Shown here one piece after another: positions 42,975 to 49,919 of a DNA stretch of 51,527 bases; the first letter of the stretch is position 1; each line of letters begins with the position of its first letter. The notes beneath the pieces were generated by a model. That model ran no database searches. It was given only the letters and a program-made list of their open reading frames with translations, and was not told where the DNA came from. Location of the stretch: contig NZ_QWFA01000013.1 in the NCBI RefSeq assembly GCF_003501885.1, positions 3,568-55,094 of the forward strand. The letters run 5' to 3'. The stretch is from Streptomyces globisporus. Its GTDB lineage: Bacteria; Actinomycetota; Actinomycetes; Streptomycetales; Streptomycetaceae. Both the position numbers and the translations under genes were made by a program.

Positions 42975-43557
42975 ACGGTGCGGAAGCGTGATCAGCAGGG
43001 CCGGCCTGGAAGCCGGCGATCAGGGTGTCGAGGAGGAAGTGGAAACTCCGTGTGACGTCACCGGGCAGCCCGAAGCCGCCGGCGCCCTCCAGGGTGACGA
43101 ACCCGTGAAGTGCTGATCGCAGCGTCCGTGCGGAGTCGACCACGCGCGCGTCGGGCAGACCGAAACCGGCGAGGACGGCGAGCAGAACCTGCAACGCCTC
43201 CTCGCCCGCGTCGTGGTCCTCCTCGTCACCGGCCGCCGGAGCGGGGACGGTGGCGGCATAGCGGCCGGGATGTTCCAGGGCCCAGTGGCGGTAGCCGTCC
43301 GCGAACGCTCGCACCGCGTTCGGGCCGGAACGGCCGACGCACTCCCGGGCCAGATGATGGGCGAGCTCGCGCTTGGCCCGGACGGAGATGCCGCGCCGCA
43401 GTTCGTGCAGGGAGCCGACGTGCTTGTACAGGGACGGCGGCCGTACGCCGAGCCTGTCGGCCAGCAGACCCATGGTCAGGCCCGCCCAGCCGACCTCGTC
43501 GGCGAGTGCCGCCCCCGCCGCGACGACGGCGTTCGTATCGAGGCCCGCCCTAGGCAC
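42973..43557 (-). CDS. TetR family transcriptional regulator (WHG-type ligand domain)
   Basis: 194 aa. The helix-turn-helix is in the N-terminal 50 residues (LTMGLLADRLGVRPPSLYKHVGSLHELRRGI). The C-terminal part matches the TetR_C_WHG group (YRHWALEHPGRYAATV; LRSALHGFVTLEGAGGFGL). The GTG start at 43557 overlaps the stop of the hydrolase gene by 8 bases, so both genes share a message. It presumably represses the operon through the inverted repeats at 44421-44449. Confidence 0.88.
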   Translation of the reverse strand: MPRAGLDTNAVVAAGAALADEVGWAGLTMGLLADRLGVRPPSLYKHVGSLHELRRGISVRAKRELAHHLARECVGRSGPNAVRAFADGYRHWALEHPGRYAATVPAPAAGDEEDHDAGEEALQVLLAVLAGFGLPDARVVDSARTLRSALHGFVTLEGAGGFGLPGDVTRSFHFLLDTLIAGFQAGPADHASAP

Positions 43558-44386
43558 GGGCGTGCGTTTCCAGGAAGGCCAGGATCAGGGACACCGTCTC
43601 CCCGGGGTACTGGTCGTGCGGGTAGTGGCCGGCTCCCTCGATCACCGCGACTTTCCCGACACCGGCAGGCATCGCGGCCACGATCGCCTCTCCCTCGGCG
43701 CGCGGATCGACCCAGTCGGGGTCGAGCGAGCCCTCCACGATCAGGGCGGGGCACCGTACGTTGCCCAACTGGGCGCCGGCGTCGGTCGGCGCCGACTGCC
43801 CCATCTTCCGCAAGGCCCGCATCCGGCCGGGCTCGCCCAGCATCGCTTCGACGCGGGCCAGCCGGTCGGCCCAGTCGGCCGGCTTGCGGCCCGGGTAGGC
43901 GTGGTCGAGATAGCGGGACCACAGCCCCGCGCTGCTGAACAGAGCGGCGCCGAGCAGCCGGAAGGCGCCCCTGCGGTACCTCTTCGAGCGGAAGTCGCCG
44001 AGCTTGATCGACTGCGCGCGCGTGAAGGGGCCCAGCTCGATGATGCCCCTGACCAGGCCGGGTTCCTGGGCGGCCGCGATGGTGGCGGCGCCGCCGGAGA
44101 TGGAGTGGCCGACCAGGACGGCAGGGCCGCCGCCGAGGTGACGGATCACCGCGAGCAGGTCGCCCGCGATGTCGGTGCGTGAGTAGGAAGGCCATTGCGC
44201 ACTCGACTCGCCGCAGCCCCGCAGATCGACCGCGGCCACGCGGTACCCCGCCGCCACCAGACGCGGCAGGACGAACCTGTACGCCGCGCGGCTGTCGCCC
44301 ATGCCGTGGGCCAGGACAACCAGCGGGCCCTCGCCGGCGGCCTCGTAGGCGAGGGTGCCGCCCGGAACGGAGATGAACTCGGTCAT
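43550..44386 (-). CDS. Alpha/beta hydrolase
   Basis: 278 aa. Oxyanion segment LAHGMGDSRAAYRF, AVDLRGCGESS, nucleophile elbow VGHSISGG, late acid SLDPDW and catalytic His in EGAGHYPHDQYP are all visible, the family order for esterases and haloperoxidase-like hydrolases. Substrate unknown. First gene of an operon with the TetR regulator, which therefore probably senses its substrate or product. Confidence 0.88.
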   Translation of the reverse strand: MTEFISVPGGTLAYEAAGEGPLVVLAHGMGDSRAAYRFVLPRLVAAGYRVAAVDLRGCGESSAQWPSYSRTDIAGDLLAVIRHLGGGPAVLVGHSISGGAATIAAAQEPGLVRGIIELGPFTRAQSIKLGDFRSKRYRRGAFRLLGAALFSSAGLWSRYLDHAYPGRKPADWADRLARVEAMLGEPGRMRALRKMGQSAPTDAGAQLGNVRCPALIVEGSLDPDWVDPRAEGEAIVAAMPAGVGKVAVIEGAGHYPHDQYPGETVSLILAFLETHARA

Positions 44387-44420
44387 GACATCTCCCAGCT
44401 CGGTAAGTGCAATAGCTGTA

Positions 44421-44449
44421 AGCTAATGCGATTAGCTAAAGGCTAATGC
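44421..44449 (-). promoter_or_regulatory. Operator repeats upstream of the hydrolase-tetR operon
   Basis: Perfect inverted repeat AGCTAAT-GCG-ATTAGCT (44421-44437), and a third copy of GCTAATGC at 44442-44449 repeating 44422-44429 at a 20-base distance. They lie 35-63 bases upstream of the hydrolase ATG in an unusually AT-rich patch that must contain the promoter. Confidence 0.65.
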
Positions 44450-44507
44450 CAGTAGCCAAGGGCGTCAACCTTGGCCGGACGAGCTGGAGGAGTGCGGGCA
44501 TGCGAGA

Positions 44508-44547
44508 AGGGCGTGGAGTACGGGACCGTATCCGTACTCCACGCCCT
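44508..44547. terminator. Perfect 16-bp stem-loop between catalase and hydrolase genes
   Basis: AGGGCGTGGAGTACGG / CCGTACTCCACGCCCT with an 8-base loop. It insulates the hydrolase promoter from catalase read-through on the minus strand. The surrounding bases 44450-44507 and 44548-44686 show no gene. Confidence 0.75.
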
Positions 44548-44686
44548 CGTTCAGGGGTGACAGGGACCGCGGCGGCGGCGATCGGCCCGGGCGAGGGCGT
44601 CTCCTTCAGGTCAGGAGACGGTCCCCGGGCCTTCACCACCGCACTGGCATCGCACAGCCGCCGCGGCCTCGTCGTCCTGCCCGTCC

Positions 44687-44717
44687 CGCGCGGCACCCCT
44701 CATCCGGGTGCGCGGTA
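44687..44717 (-). terminator. Likely terminator of the catalase gene
   Basis: GCACCC (44693-44698) and GGGTGC (44706-44711) with imperfect G/C-rich extension, about 25 bases after the catalase stop on the minus strand. Confidence 0.5.
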
Positions 44718-44739
44718 CGAGCAGGGGTATATAGGAGGC

Positions 44740-46197
44740 TCAGTCCTCGCGCAGGGCGCGGACCGCCTCCTCCACGCGCTTGCCGTAGTCGGCGTCGGCC
44801 GCGTGGAAGTGGGCGAGGTTCTTCTCGATCACGTCGTCGCGGGTGACCTGCGAGAGGCCTCCGGCGATGTTCGCGACCAGGCGGCCCTTCTCGTCCTCCG
44901 ACATGAGCCGGAAGAGCTCGCCCGCCTGGAAGAAGTCGTCGTCCTTGGCGTGGGCGGGCGCCTCGTGCGTACCCGTCCAGCCGTGGATCGCGAGCGGCGC
45001 GGCGAGCGCCGCGTCGGTCTGCGCCGGACCGGCGTACGAGTTGGGCTCGTAGTTCTTGTCGTGGCGCGAGCCGTTGCGGGTCGCGTGGATGCCGTCGCGG
45101 CCGTAGTTGTCGACGACCGCCGTGCGCGGCGCGTTCACCGGCAGCTGGGTGTGGTTGACGCCCAGGCGGTAGCGGTGCGCGTCCGCGTAGGCGAACAGCC
45201 GGCCCTGGAGCATCTTGTCCGGGGAGGGGCCGATGCCGGGCACGAAGTTGTTCGGGGAGAACGCGGCCTGCTCGACCTCGGCGAAGACGTTGTCCGGGTT
45301 CCGGTCCAGGACCAGCCGGCCGACCCGCTGGAGCGGGTAGTCGCTGTGCGGCCACACCTTGGTGAGGTCGAACGGGTTGAACCGGTAGTCCGCGGCCTCG
45401 GCGGCCGGCATCACCTGGACGTACAGCGTCCAGGACGGGTTGACGCCGCGCTCGATGGCCTGGAGGAGGTCCGTCTGGTGCGAGTTGGCGTCCTTGCCGA
45501 CGAGCTCGGCGGCCTGGTCGGCGGAGAGGGACCGTACGCCCTGGTTCGTCTTGAAGTGGTACTTGACGAAGAAGGCCTCGCCCTCGGCGTTCGTCCACTG
45601 GTAGGTGTGCGAGCCGTAGCCGTTCATGTGACGGTACGAGGCGGGGATGCCGCGGTCGCCCATCAGCCAGGTGATCTGGTGCGTCGCCTCGGGGGCGTGC
45701 GCCCAGAAGTCCCAGACGTTGTCCGGCTCCTGCTTGCCCGTGAACGGGTCGCGCTTCTGCGAGTGGATGAAGTCGGGGAACTTGATCGGGTCCTTGATGA
45801 AGAACACCGGGGTGTTGTTGCCGACCAGGTCGTAATTGCCCTCGTCCGTGTAGAACTTGAGGGCGAAGCCGCGCGGGTCGCGGACCGCGTCCGCGCCGCC
45901 GAGCGAGTCGGCGACGGTCGAGAAGCGGAGGAACGTCTCGGTGCGTTTGCCGACCGAGGAGAGGAAGTCGGCACGGGTGAAGCCCGTGACGTCGTCGGTC
46001 ACCTCGAAGTAGCCGTACGCACCGGAACCACGGGCGTGCACCACGCGCTCCGGGATGCGCTCACGGTTGAAGCGGGCGAGCTTCTCCAGGAGGTGCTGGT
46101 CCTGGAGGAGGATCGGTCCACCGACACCGGCGGTGGCGGAGTTCTGGTTGTCGGCGACCGGGGCGCCTGACTCGGTCGTGAGCACACGCTTAGCCAT
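44740..46197 (-). CDS. Monofunctional heme catalase
   Basis: 485 aa, small-subunit catalase size. Start at the ATG 46197. The distal His lies in [17 protein letters not shown], the distal Asn in [13 protein letters not shown], and the proximal heme ligand Tyr in the [14 protein letters not shown] motif. It disproportionates hydrogen peroxide in the cytoplasm. Its place between the gcl and glxR-hyi genes suggests it removes peroxide made by oxidases feeding the pathway (for example urate or glycolate oxidase); that link is inferred. It has its own promoter with an inverted repeat over the -35. Confidence 0.95.
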   Translation of the reverse strand: MAKRVLTTESGAPVADNQNSATAGVGGPILLQDQHLLEKLARFNRERIPERVVHARGSGAYGYFEVTDDVTGFTRADFLSSVGKRTETFLRFSTVADSLGGADAVRDPRGFALKFYTDEGNYDLVGNNTPVFFIKDPIKFPDFIHSQKRDPFTGKQEPDNVWDFWAHAPEATHQITWLMGDRGIPASYRHMNGYGSHTYQWTNAEGEAFFVKYHFKTNQGVRSLSADQAAELVGKDANSHQTDLLQAIERGVNPSWTLYVQVMPAAEAADYRFNPFDLTKVWPHSDYPLQRVGRLVLDRNPDNVFAEVEQAAFSPNNFVPGIGPSPDKMLQGRLFAYADAHRYRLGVNHTQLPVNAPRTAVVDNYGRDGIHATRNGSRHDKNYEPNSYAGPAQTDAALAAPLAIHGWTGTHEAPAHAKDDDFFQAGELFRLMSEDEKGRLVANIAGGLSQVTRDDVIEKNLAHFHAADADYGKRVEEAVRALRED

Positions 46198-46239
46198 GTG
46201 GCGGGATGACCTTTCGTACGAGCTGCTGACGGCTTGAGG

Positions 46240-46280
46240 AGCGTAGATTCGCCGCAGAGAGAACGTCAACAGTTTGTTGA
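46240..46280 (-). promoter_or_regulatory. Catalase promoter with inverted repeat over the -35
   Basis: Minus-strand -35 TTGACG (46269-46264), 18-base spacer, -10 TACGCT (46245-46240). A near-perfect inverted repeat TCAACAGTTTGTTGA (46266-46280) overlaps the -35, a position suited to repression, for instance by a Fur-family peroxide sensor such as CatR. The regulator itself is not in the window. Confidence 0.65.
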
Positions 46281-46364
46281 AAACGAAGTATGTGGTTCCG
46301 GGCCGCGGCAGCGCCTGGGCGCGACAGGACAGGTGTCAGCGCCACCGCGGCCCGGAGATCAGGG

Positions 46365-46381
46365 GGCCCGTCGTGCGGGCC
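46365..46381 (-). terminator. Possible terminator after glxR
   Basis: GGCCCG-TCGTG-CGGGCC, about 45 bases beyond the glxR stop. A second small hairpin GGCTCC-TTGC-GGAGCC lies at 46403-46418. Confidence 0.45.
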
Positions 46382-46426
46382 GTGGCCCCGTACGAGGCCA
46401 GGGGCTCCTTGCGGAGCCGGGAGGGG

Positions 46427-47320
46427 TCAGACCTGGGAGCCGGAGAGCCGCTCGACCGAGCGCAGCAGCGCCGAGTGGTCGAGGCCGCCGTCGCCCTGGG
46501 CGCGCAGGGAGGCGACCAGCTGGGCGACCACACCGCCGACGGGCAGGGCCGCGCCGACATTGCGGGCGGCGTCGGTGACGATGCCCATGTCCTTGTGGTG
46601 CAGGTCGATCCGGAAGCCGGGGGCGAAGTCCCGCTTCAGGAAGTTGTCCTTCTTGCGGGTCAGCACGGTCGAGCCGGCGAGGCCCCCGTTGAGGACGTCG
46701 AGCGCGGCGGCGAGGTCCACCCCGGACTTCTCCAGGAAGACCACGGCCTCGGCGCAGGCCTGGATGTTGACCGCGACGATCAGCTGGTTGGCGGCCTTCA
46801 CCGTCTGGCCGGAGCCGTGCGGGCCGCAGAGCACGATGGTCTTGCCCAGCGCCTCCAGGAGCGGCTTCGCGGTGTCGAAGTCCGCCTGCTCGCCGCCGAC
46901 CATGATGGACAGGACCGCCTCGATGGCTCCGGCCTCGCCGCCGGAGACCGGCGCGTCGAGGACCCGGATGCCCTTCTCCGCCGCGTTCTTGGCGAGGTCG
47001 ACCGAGGTCTGCGGGGTGATGGAGGACATGTCCACCAGCAGCGCGCCGCTCCTGGCGTTCTCCAGGATGCCGTCCGGGCCGTAGGCGATGGCCTCGACCT
47101 GCGGCGATGCGGGCACCATCGTGATGACGACATCCGCGTCCCTGACCGCGTCCGCGATCGAGGAGGCGCCGGTGCCGCCGGCCGCGACCAGCCGGTCGAT
47201 CTTGTCCTGCTCCAGGGTGTATCCGGTGACGGAGTAACCGGCCTTGATCAGGTTCTCCGACATGGGGGAGCCCATGATGCCGAGACCGATCCAGGCGACC
47301 TTGGGGAGGTTGTTGCTCAT
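46427..47320 (-). CDS. glxR: 2-hydroxy-3-oxopropionate (tartronate semialdehyde) reductase
   Basis: 297 aa of the beta-hydroxyacid dehydrogenase family. N-terminal NAD(P) site VAWIGLGIMGSPMSENL, substrate motif LVDMSSITPQTS, the APVSGGEAGA loop, catalytic lysine in GSGQTVKAANQLIV, and FRIDLHHKDMGI near the end. It reduces tartronate semialdehyde made by Gcl to glycerate. It follows hyi by 46 bases, so the two are in one operon. Discrimination from 3-hydroxyisobutyrate dehydrogenase rests mainly on gene context. Confidence 0.92.
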   Translation of the reverse strand: MSNNLPKVAWIGLGIMGSPMSENLIKAGYSVTGYTLEQDKIDRLVAAGGTGASSIADAVRDADVVITMVPASPQVEAIAYGPDGILENARSGALLVDMSSITPQTSVDLAKNAAEKGIRVLDAPVSGGEAGAIEAVLSIMVGGEQADFDTAKPLLEALGKTIVLCGPHGSGQTVKAANQLIVAVNIQACAEAVVFLEKSGVDLAAALDVLNGGLAGSTVLTRKKDNFLKRDFAPGFRIDLHHKDMGIVTDAARNVGAALPVGGVVAQLVASLRAQGDGGLDHSALLRSVERLSGSQV

Positions 47321-47366
47321 GAGGGTGCCTTCCTGAAAAACGTGTGTACGTAAGGGGGGCGGCCGG

Positions 47367-48206
47367 TCAGCCGGCCGCTCGGGCCGACGCCGGGAGCCAG
47401 TCGAAGGACTCGGCGCTCGGCCGGTCGCCCGGCTTGTACTCCAGGCCGACCCAGCCCGCGTAACCGGCGTCCTTCAGCTCGTCGAGCAGCCGCTCCAGCG
47501 GGAGCGAGCCGGTGCCCGGCGCGCCGCGTCCCGGGTTGTCGGCGATCTGGACGTGGCCGGTCTTCGCGGCGTACGCCTTGATGACCTGGCTCAGGTCCTC
47601 GCCGTTCATCGAGAGGTGGTAGAGGTCCAGCAGGAACTTGGCGTTCCCGAGGCCCGTCGCCGCGTTCACCTTGTCGACGACCTCGATCGCGGCCGGTGCG
47701 CTGACCAGCGGATAGAGCGGCGACTCCGGCTTGTTGAGGGTCTCGACCAGGAGGATCGCCCCGACGCGGTCCGCCGCGCGGGCGGCCAGTACCAGGTTCT
47801 CCAGCGCGAGCGCGTCCTGCACCTGCGGGTCCGCGCCCTCGACGCGGTTGCCGTACAGCGCGTTGAGCGCCGTGCAGCCGACCGAGGCGGCGAAGTCGGC
47901 CGCCACCTCGATGTTGGCGCGGAAGCGGTCCGACTCCTCGCCGGGCACGGAGAGCGCGCCGCGGTCGGGGCCGGGCAGCTGTCCGGCGTAGAAGTTCAGT
48001 CCCACCAGTTGGGTGCCGGCGTCGTCGAGCGCCTTCTTGAGGGCGTCGAGCTCCGCCTGCGGCGGGGTGGGGGTCTCGATCCAGGGCCACCACAGCTCGA
48101 CCGCGGTGAAGCCCGCCGCGGCGGCTGCCGCGGGACGCTCCAGGAGCGGGAGTTCCGTGAAGAGGATCGAGAGGTTCACATCGAAGCGCTGGTCCGGGTA
48201 TCCCAT
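47367..48206 (-). CDS. hyi: Hydroxypyruvate isomerase (TIM-barrel)
   Basis: 279 aa. It interconverts hydroxypyruvate and tartronate semialdehyde. The sugar-phosphate isomerase barrel starts FDVNLSILFTELPLLERPAAA; AVELWWPW, NFYAGQLPGPDRG, metal-ligand Glu in LLVETLNKPESPLY, FLLDLYHLSMNGED and QIADNPGRGAPGTG are family landmarks, as is the terminal VGLEYKP. First gene of the hyi-glxR operon. The ATG at 48206 has a GGAG rather far upstream (about 16 bases). Its promoter carries the same palindrome as gcl. Confidence 0.94.
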   Translation of the reverse strand: MGYPDQRFDVNLSILFTELPLLERPAAAAAAGFTAVELWWPWIETPTPPQAELDALKKALDDAGTQLVGLNFYAGQLPGPDRGALSVPGEESDRFRANIEVAADFAASVGCTALNALYGNRVEGADPQVQDALALENLVLAARAADRVGAILLVETLNKPESPLYPLVSAPAAIEVVDKVNAATGLGNAKFLLDLYHLSMNGEDLSQVIKAYAAKTGHVQIADNPGRGAPGTGSLPLERLLDELKDAGYAGWVGLEYKPGDRPSAESFDWLPASARAAG

Positions 48207-48223
48207 GAGGGTTTCGGCGCTCC

Positions 48224-48238
48224 TTCCGTATTGCGGAA
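48224..48238. promoter_or_regulatory. Palindromic operator at the hyi promoter
   Basis: TTCCGTATTGCGGAA; its other strand TTCCGCAATACGGAA differs from the gcl box by one base. It lies 18-32 bases upstream of the hyi ATG, downstream of the promoter. A single extra half-site TTCCGTTAA is at 48258-48250. Confidence 0.7.
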
Positions 48239-48258
48239 GTTAGTTTCTGCTTAACGGA

Positions 48259-48288
48259 AGATTGCCCGGAGGGGGGTGGGGCTGTCAA
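48259..48288 (-). promoter_or_regulatory. Promoter of hyi-glxR
   Basis: Minus-strand -35 TTGACA (48288-48283), 18-base spacer, -10 CAATCT (48264-48259). The -10 is imperfect, but its offset from the palindrome mirrors that at gcl. Confidence 0.6.
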
Positions 48289-48344
48289 GGGGGTGCCGCA
48301 AAATTCGCCCCGGTCGGCGGCGCACGGCAGGGGAGGTGCGGGCC

Positions 48345-48384
48345 CCTTCGGACCTGCGAACACGGGTGCCTTCGGGCATGCGAA
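48345..48384. repeat. Two-copy direct repeat in the hyi / GH16 gap
   Basis: CCTTCGGACCTGCGAA (48345-48360) and CCTTCGGGCATGCGAA (48369-48384), 24 bases apart, differing at two positions. Role unknown. Confidence 0.5.
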
Positions 48385-48385
48385 A

Positions 48386-48419
48386 GCGGGGCGGAGGCCG
48401 CCTTCGACCCCCGCCCCGC
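48386..48419. terminator. Terminator after the GH16-like gene
   Basis: GCGGGGCGG (48386-48394) pairs with CCGCCCCGC (48411-48419), about 30 bases beyond the stop on the minus strand. Confidence 0.7.
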
Positions 48420-48447
48420 CCGGCTCTCACGCCGTACGCGCCGCTCG

Positions 48448-49884
48448 CTATCCGGCCGGAACCGTGTCCTCGAAGCTCGTCCCCGCACTGCGGTACGCCC
48501 CGACCATCGCGTTCACCTGGGAGGGGGTGAGCACCTGGTCCTTCACATGCAGGACGTAGTCCACCTGCTGGTCGTAGGCGCGGGGTGCCGTGCTCGCCTG
48601 GCCCTCCAGGTCGATCAGCCACTGGTTGAAGTTGATCGACATCGGCCGCTCGGGCAGATACGCCGCCCCGTGCGTCCCGAAGTGCTGACCGTCGACGTAG
48701 TACGTGATCTGGTTGCCGTCGATCGTCACCACCAGGTCGTGCCAGCCCGCGTACGACGCCCGGACCTCACTGTGCGCGTTGACCGCCTCCCACGGGTCGG
48801 GCCGGTAGGTCTCCCACGAGGTCGTGTAGAGGATGTTGGCGGGCTCGCCCCAGCCGCCGTTCGGCAGATACTCGAAGTCGTACTCCGCGTAGTCGTCCGC
48901 CATCGGCGCCTTGAGGTCGTTGATGGTGAAGAAGGTCTGCACGATCCGGTCGCCGTCCGGGCCCGAGCGCGGGGTGTCGCTGAACTTCACCCGGGACGCG
49001 TAGGTCCCGTTCTTGAACTTCATCGACTTGGTCAGGATCTCGGTGTGCTTCGTCGAAGCGCCTGTGCCCGCCGTCGACGTCTCCAGGTTCATCACCGAGT
49101 TCCCGCTCTGCGAGGCGAAGGTGACGTTCTCGGGAGCCCAGGTCGCGCCCGGCACTCCGGGGCCGCCGGAGTTGGACCGTACGCTCCAGCCGTTGGCGTT
49201 GATCTTCGGGTCGGTGTGGGAGCTGTAGTCGAAGTCGTCGAAGAGCCGGGGGCCGTCGGTCGGCGGGTCCGTCGGGTCCGGCGGGTCGGTCGGGCCGTTG
49301 CCCCCGGGCGCCTCGCCCCACACGGTGGCCCCGTTCACGTGGGCCGTCACCTTGGACCAGTCGCCGTACGCCGTCCGGTCCGGGCCGAAGGAGTAGTCGT
49401 CGGACTGGACGAGCGAGGCCCAGGACGCCTGGTGGAAGCGGAGTTGCATGTCCCCGGTGTCCGCGCCCGGTGCGAGCGAGCCCGCCCCTGCGGTGAAGCC
49501 GATCTCCAGATAGCGGTCGGCGATGGCAGTCGGGTTCGCGAGCGTCCCGAACGTACCGGTGATGTTCGCGCACCCCTTCACCGCCCAGGAACAGGCGAAC
49601 CGGTAGGCGGCGGAGGGCGAGTCGGCCTTGAAGTAGTACCGGACCTTGACGCCGCTGAGCGGTACGGAGGTGGAGCCGGCGTTGCGGACCTTCAGCCACG
49701 GCTCGCTCTGGTCGGCGCTCGCTCCGGACGCGCTCGTCCGGTACTGGACCACGATCCCGTCGGCCGCGGCGGAAGCCGAGGACGGCAGGGTGGCCAGACC
49801 GGTGGCGGCCAGGGCCACGGCGACGGCCGAGGCGGCGGCGGTGCGCAGCCTGGACCTGTGCGGATTCCTGCGTGATGTGTTCAC
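48448..49884 (-). CDS. Secreted CBM3-like plus GH16-like glycan hydrolase
   Basis: 478 aa from the GTG at 49884, with GAGAGGAA upstream. A signal peptide ends near PSSASAAADG. Residues about 45-200 resemble a family 3 cellulose-binding module (VVQYRTSASGASADQSEPWLKV..., WAVKGCANITGTFG, MQLRFHQASWASLVQSDDYSFGP). A Pro/Asp/Thr linker follows. The C-terminal 230 residues look like a GH16 beta-jelly roll; DDYAEYDFEYLPNGGWG contains the E-x-D-x-E catalytic motif of that family. It would bind cellulose-like polymers and cut beta-glucans. It follows the GH20 gene by 35 bases. The GH16 assignment is by motif only. Confidence 0.75.
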   Translation of the reverse strand: MNTSRRNPHRSRLRTAAASAVAVALAATGLATLPSSASAAADGIVVQYRTSASGASADQSEPWLKVRNAGSTSVPLSGVKVRYYFKADSPSAAYRFACSWAVKGCANITGTFGTLANPTAIADRYLEIGFTAGAGSLAPGADTGDMQLRFHQASWASLVQSDDYSFGPDRTAYGDWSKVTAHVNGATVWGEAPGGNGPTDPPDPTDPPTDGPRLFDDFDYSSHTDPKINANGWSVRSNSGGPGVPGATWAPENVTFASQSGNSVMNLETSTAGTGASTKHTEILTKSMKFKNGTYASRVKFSDTPRSGPDGDRIVQTFFTINDLKAPMADDYAEYDFEYLPNGGWGEPANILYTTSWETYRPDPWEAVNAHSEVRASYAGWHDLVVTIDGNQITYYVDGQHFGTHGAAYLPERPMSINFNQWLIDLEGQASTAPRAYDQQVDYVLHVKDQVLTPSQVNAMVGAYRSAGTSFEDTVPAG

Positions 49885-49919
49885 GGGTGTTCCTCTCCGG
49901 AACGGTGGTGGGGGAGTGG

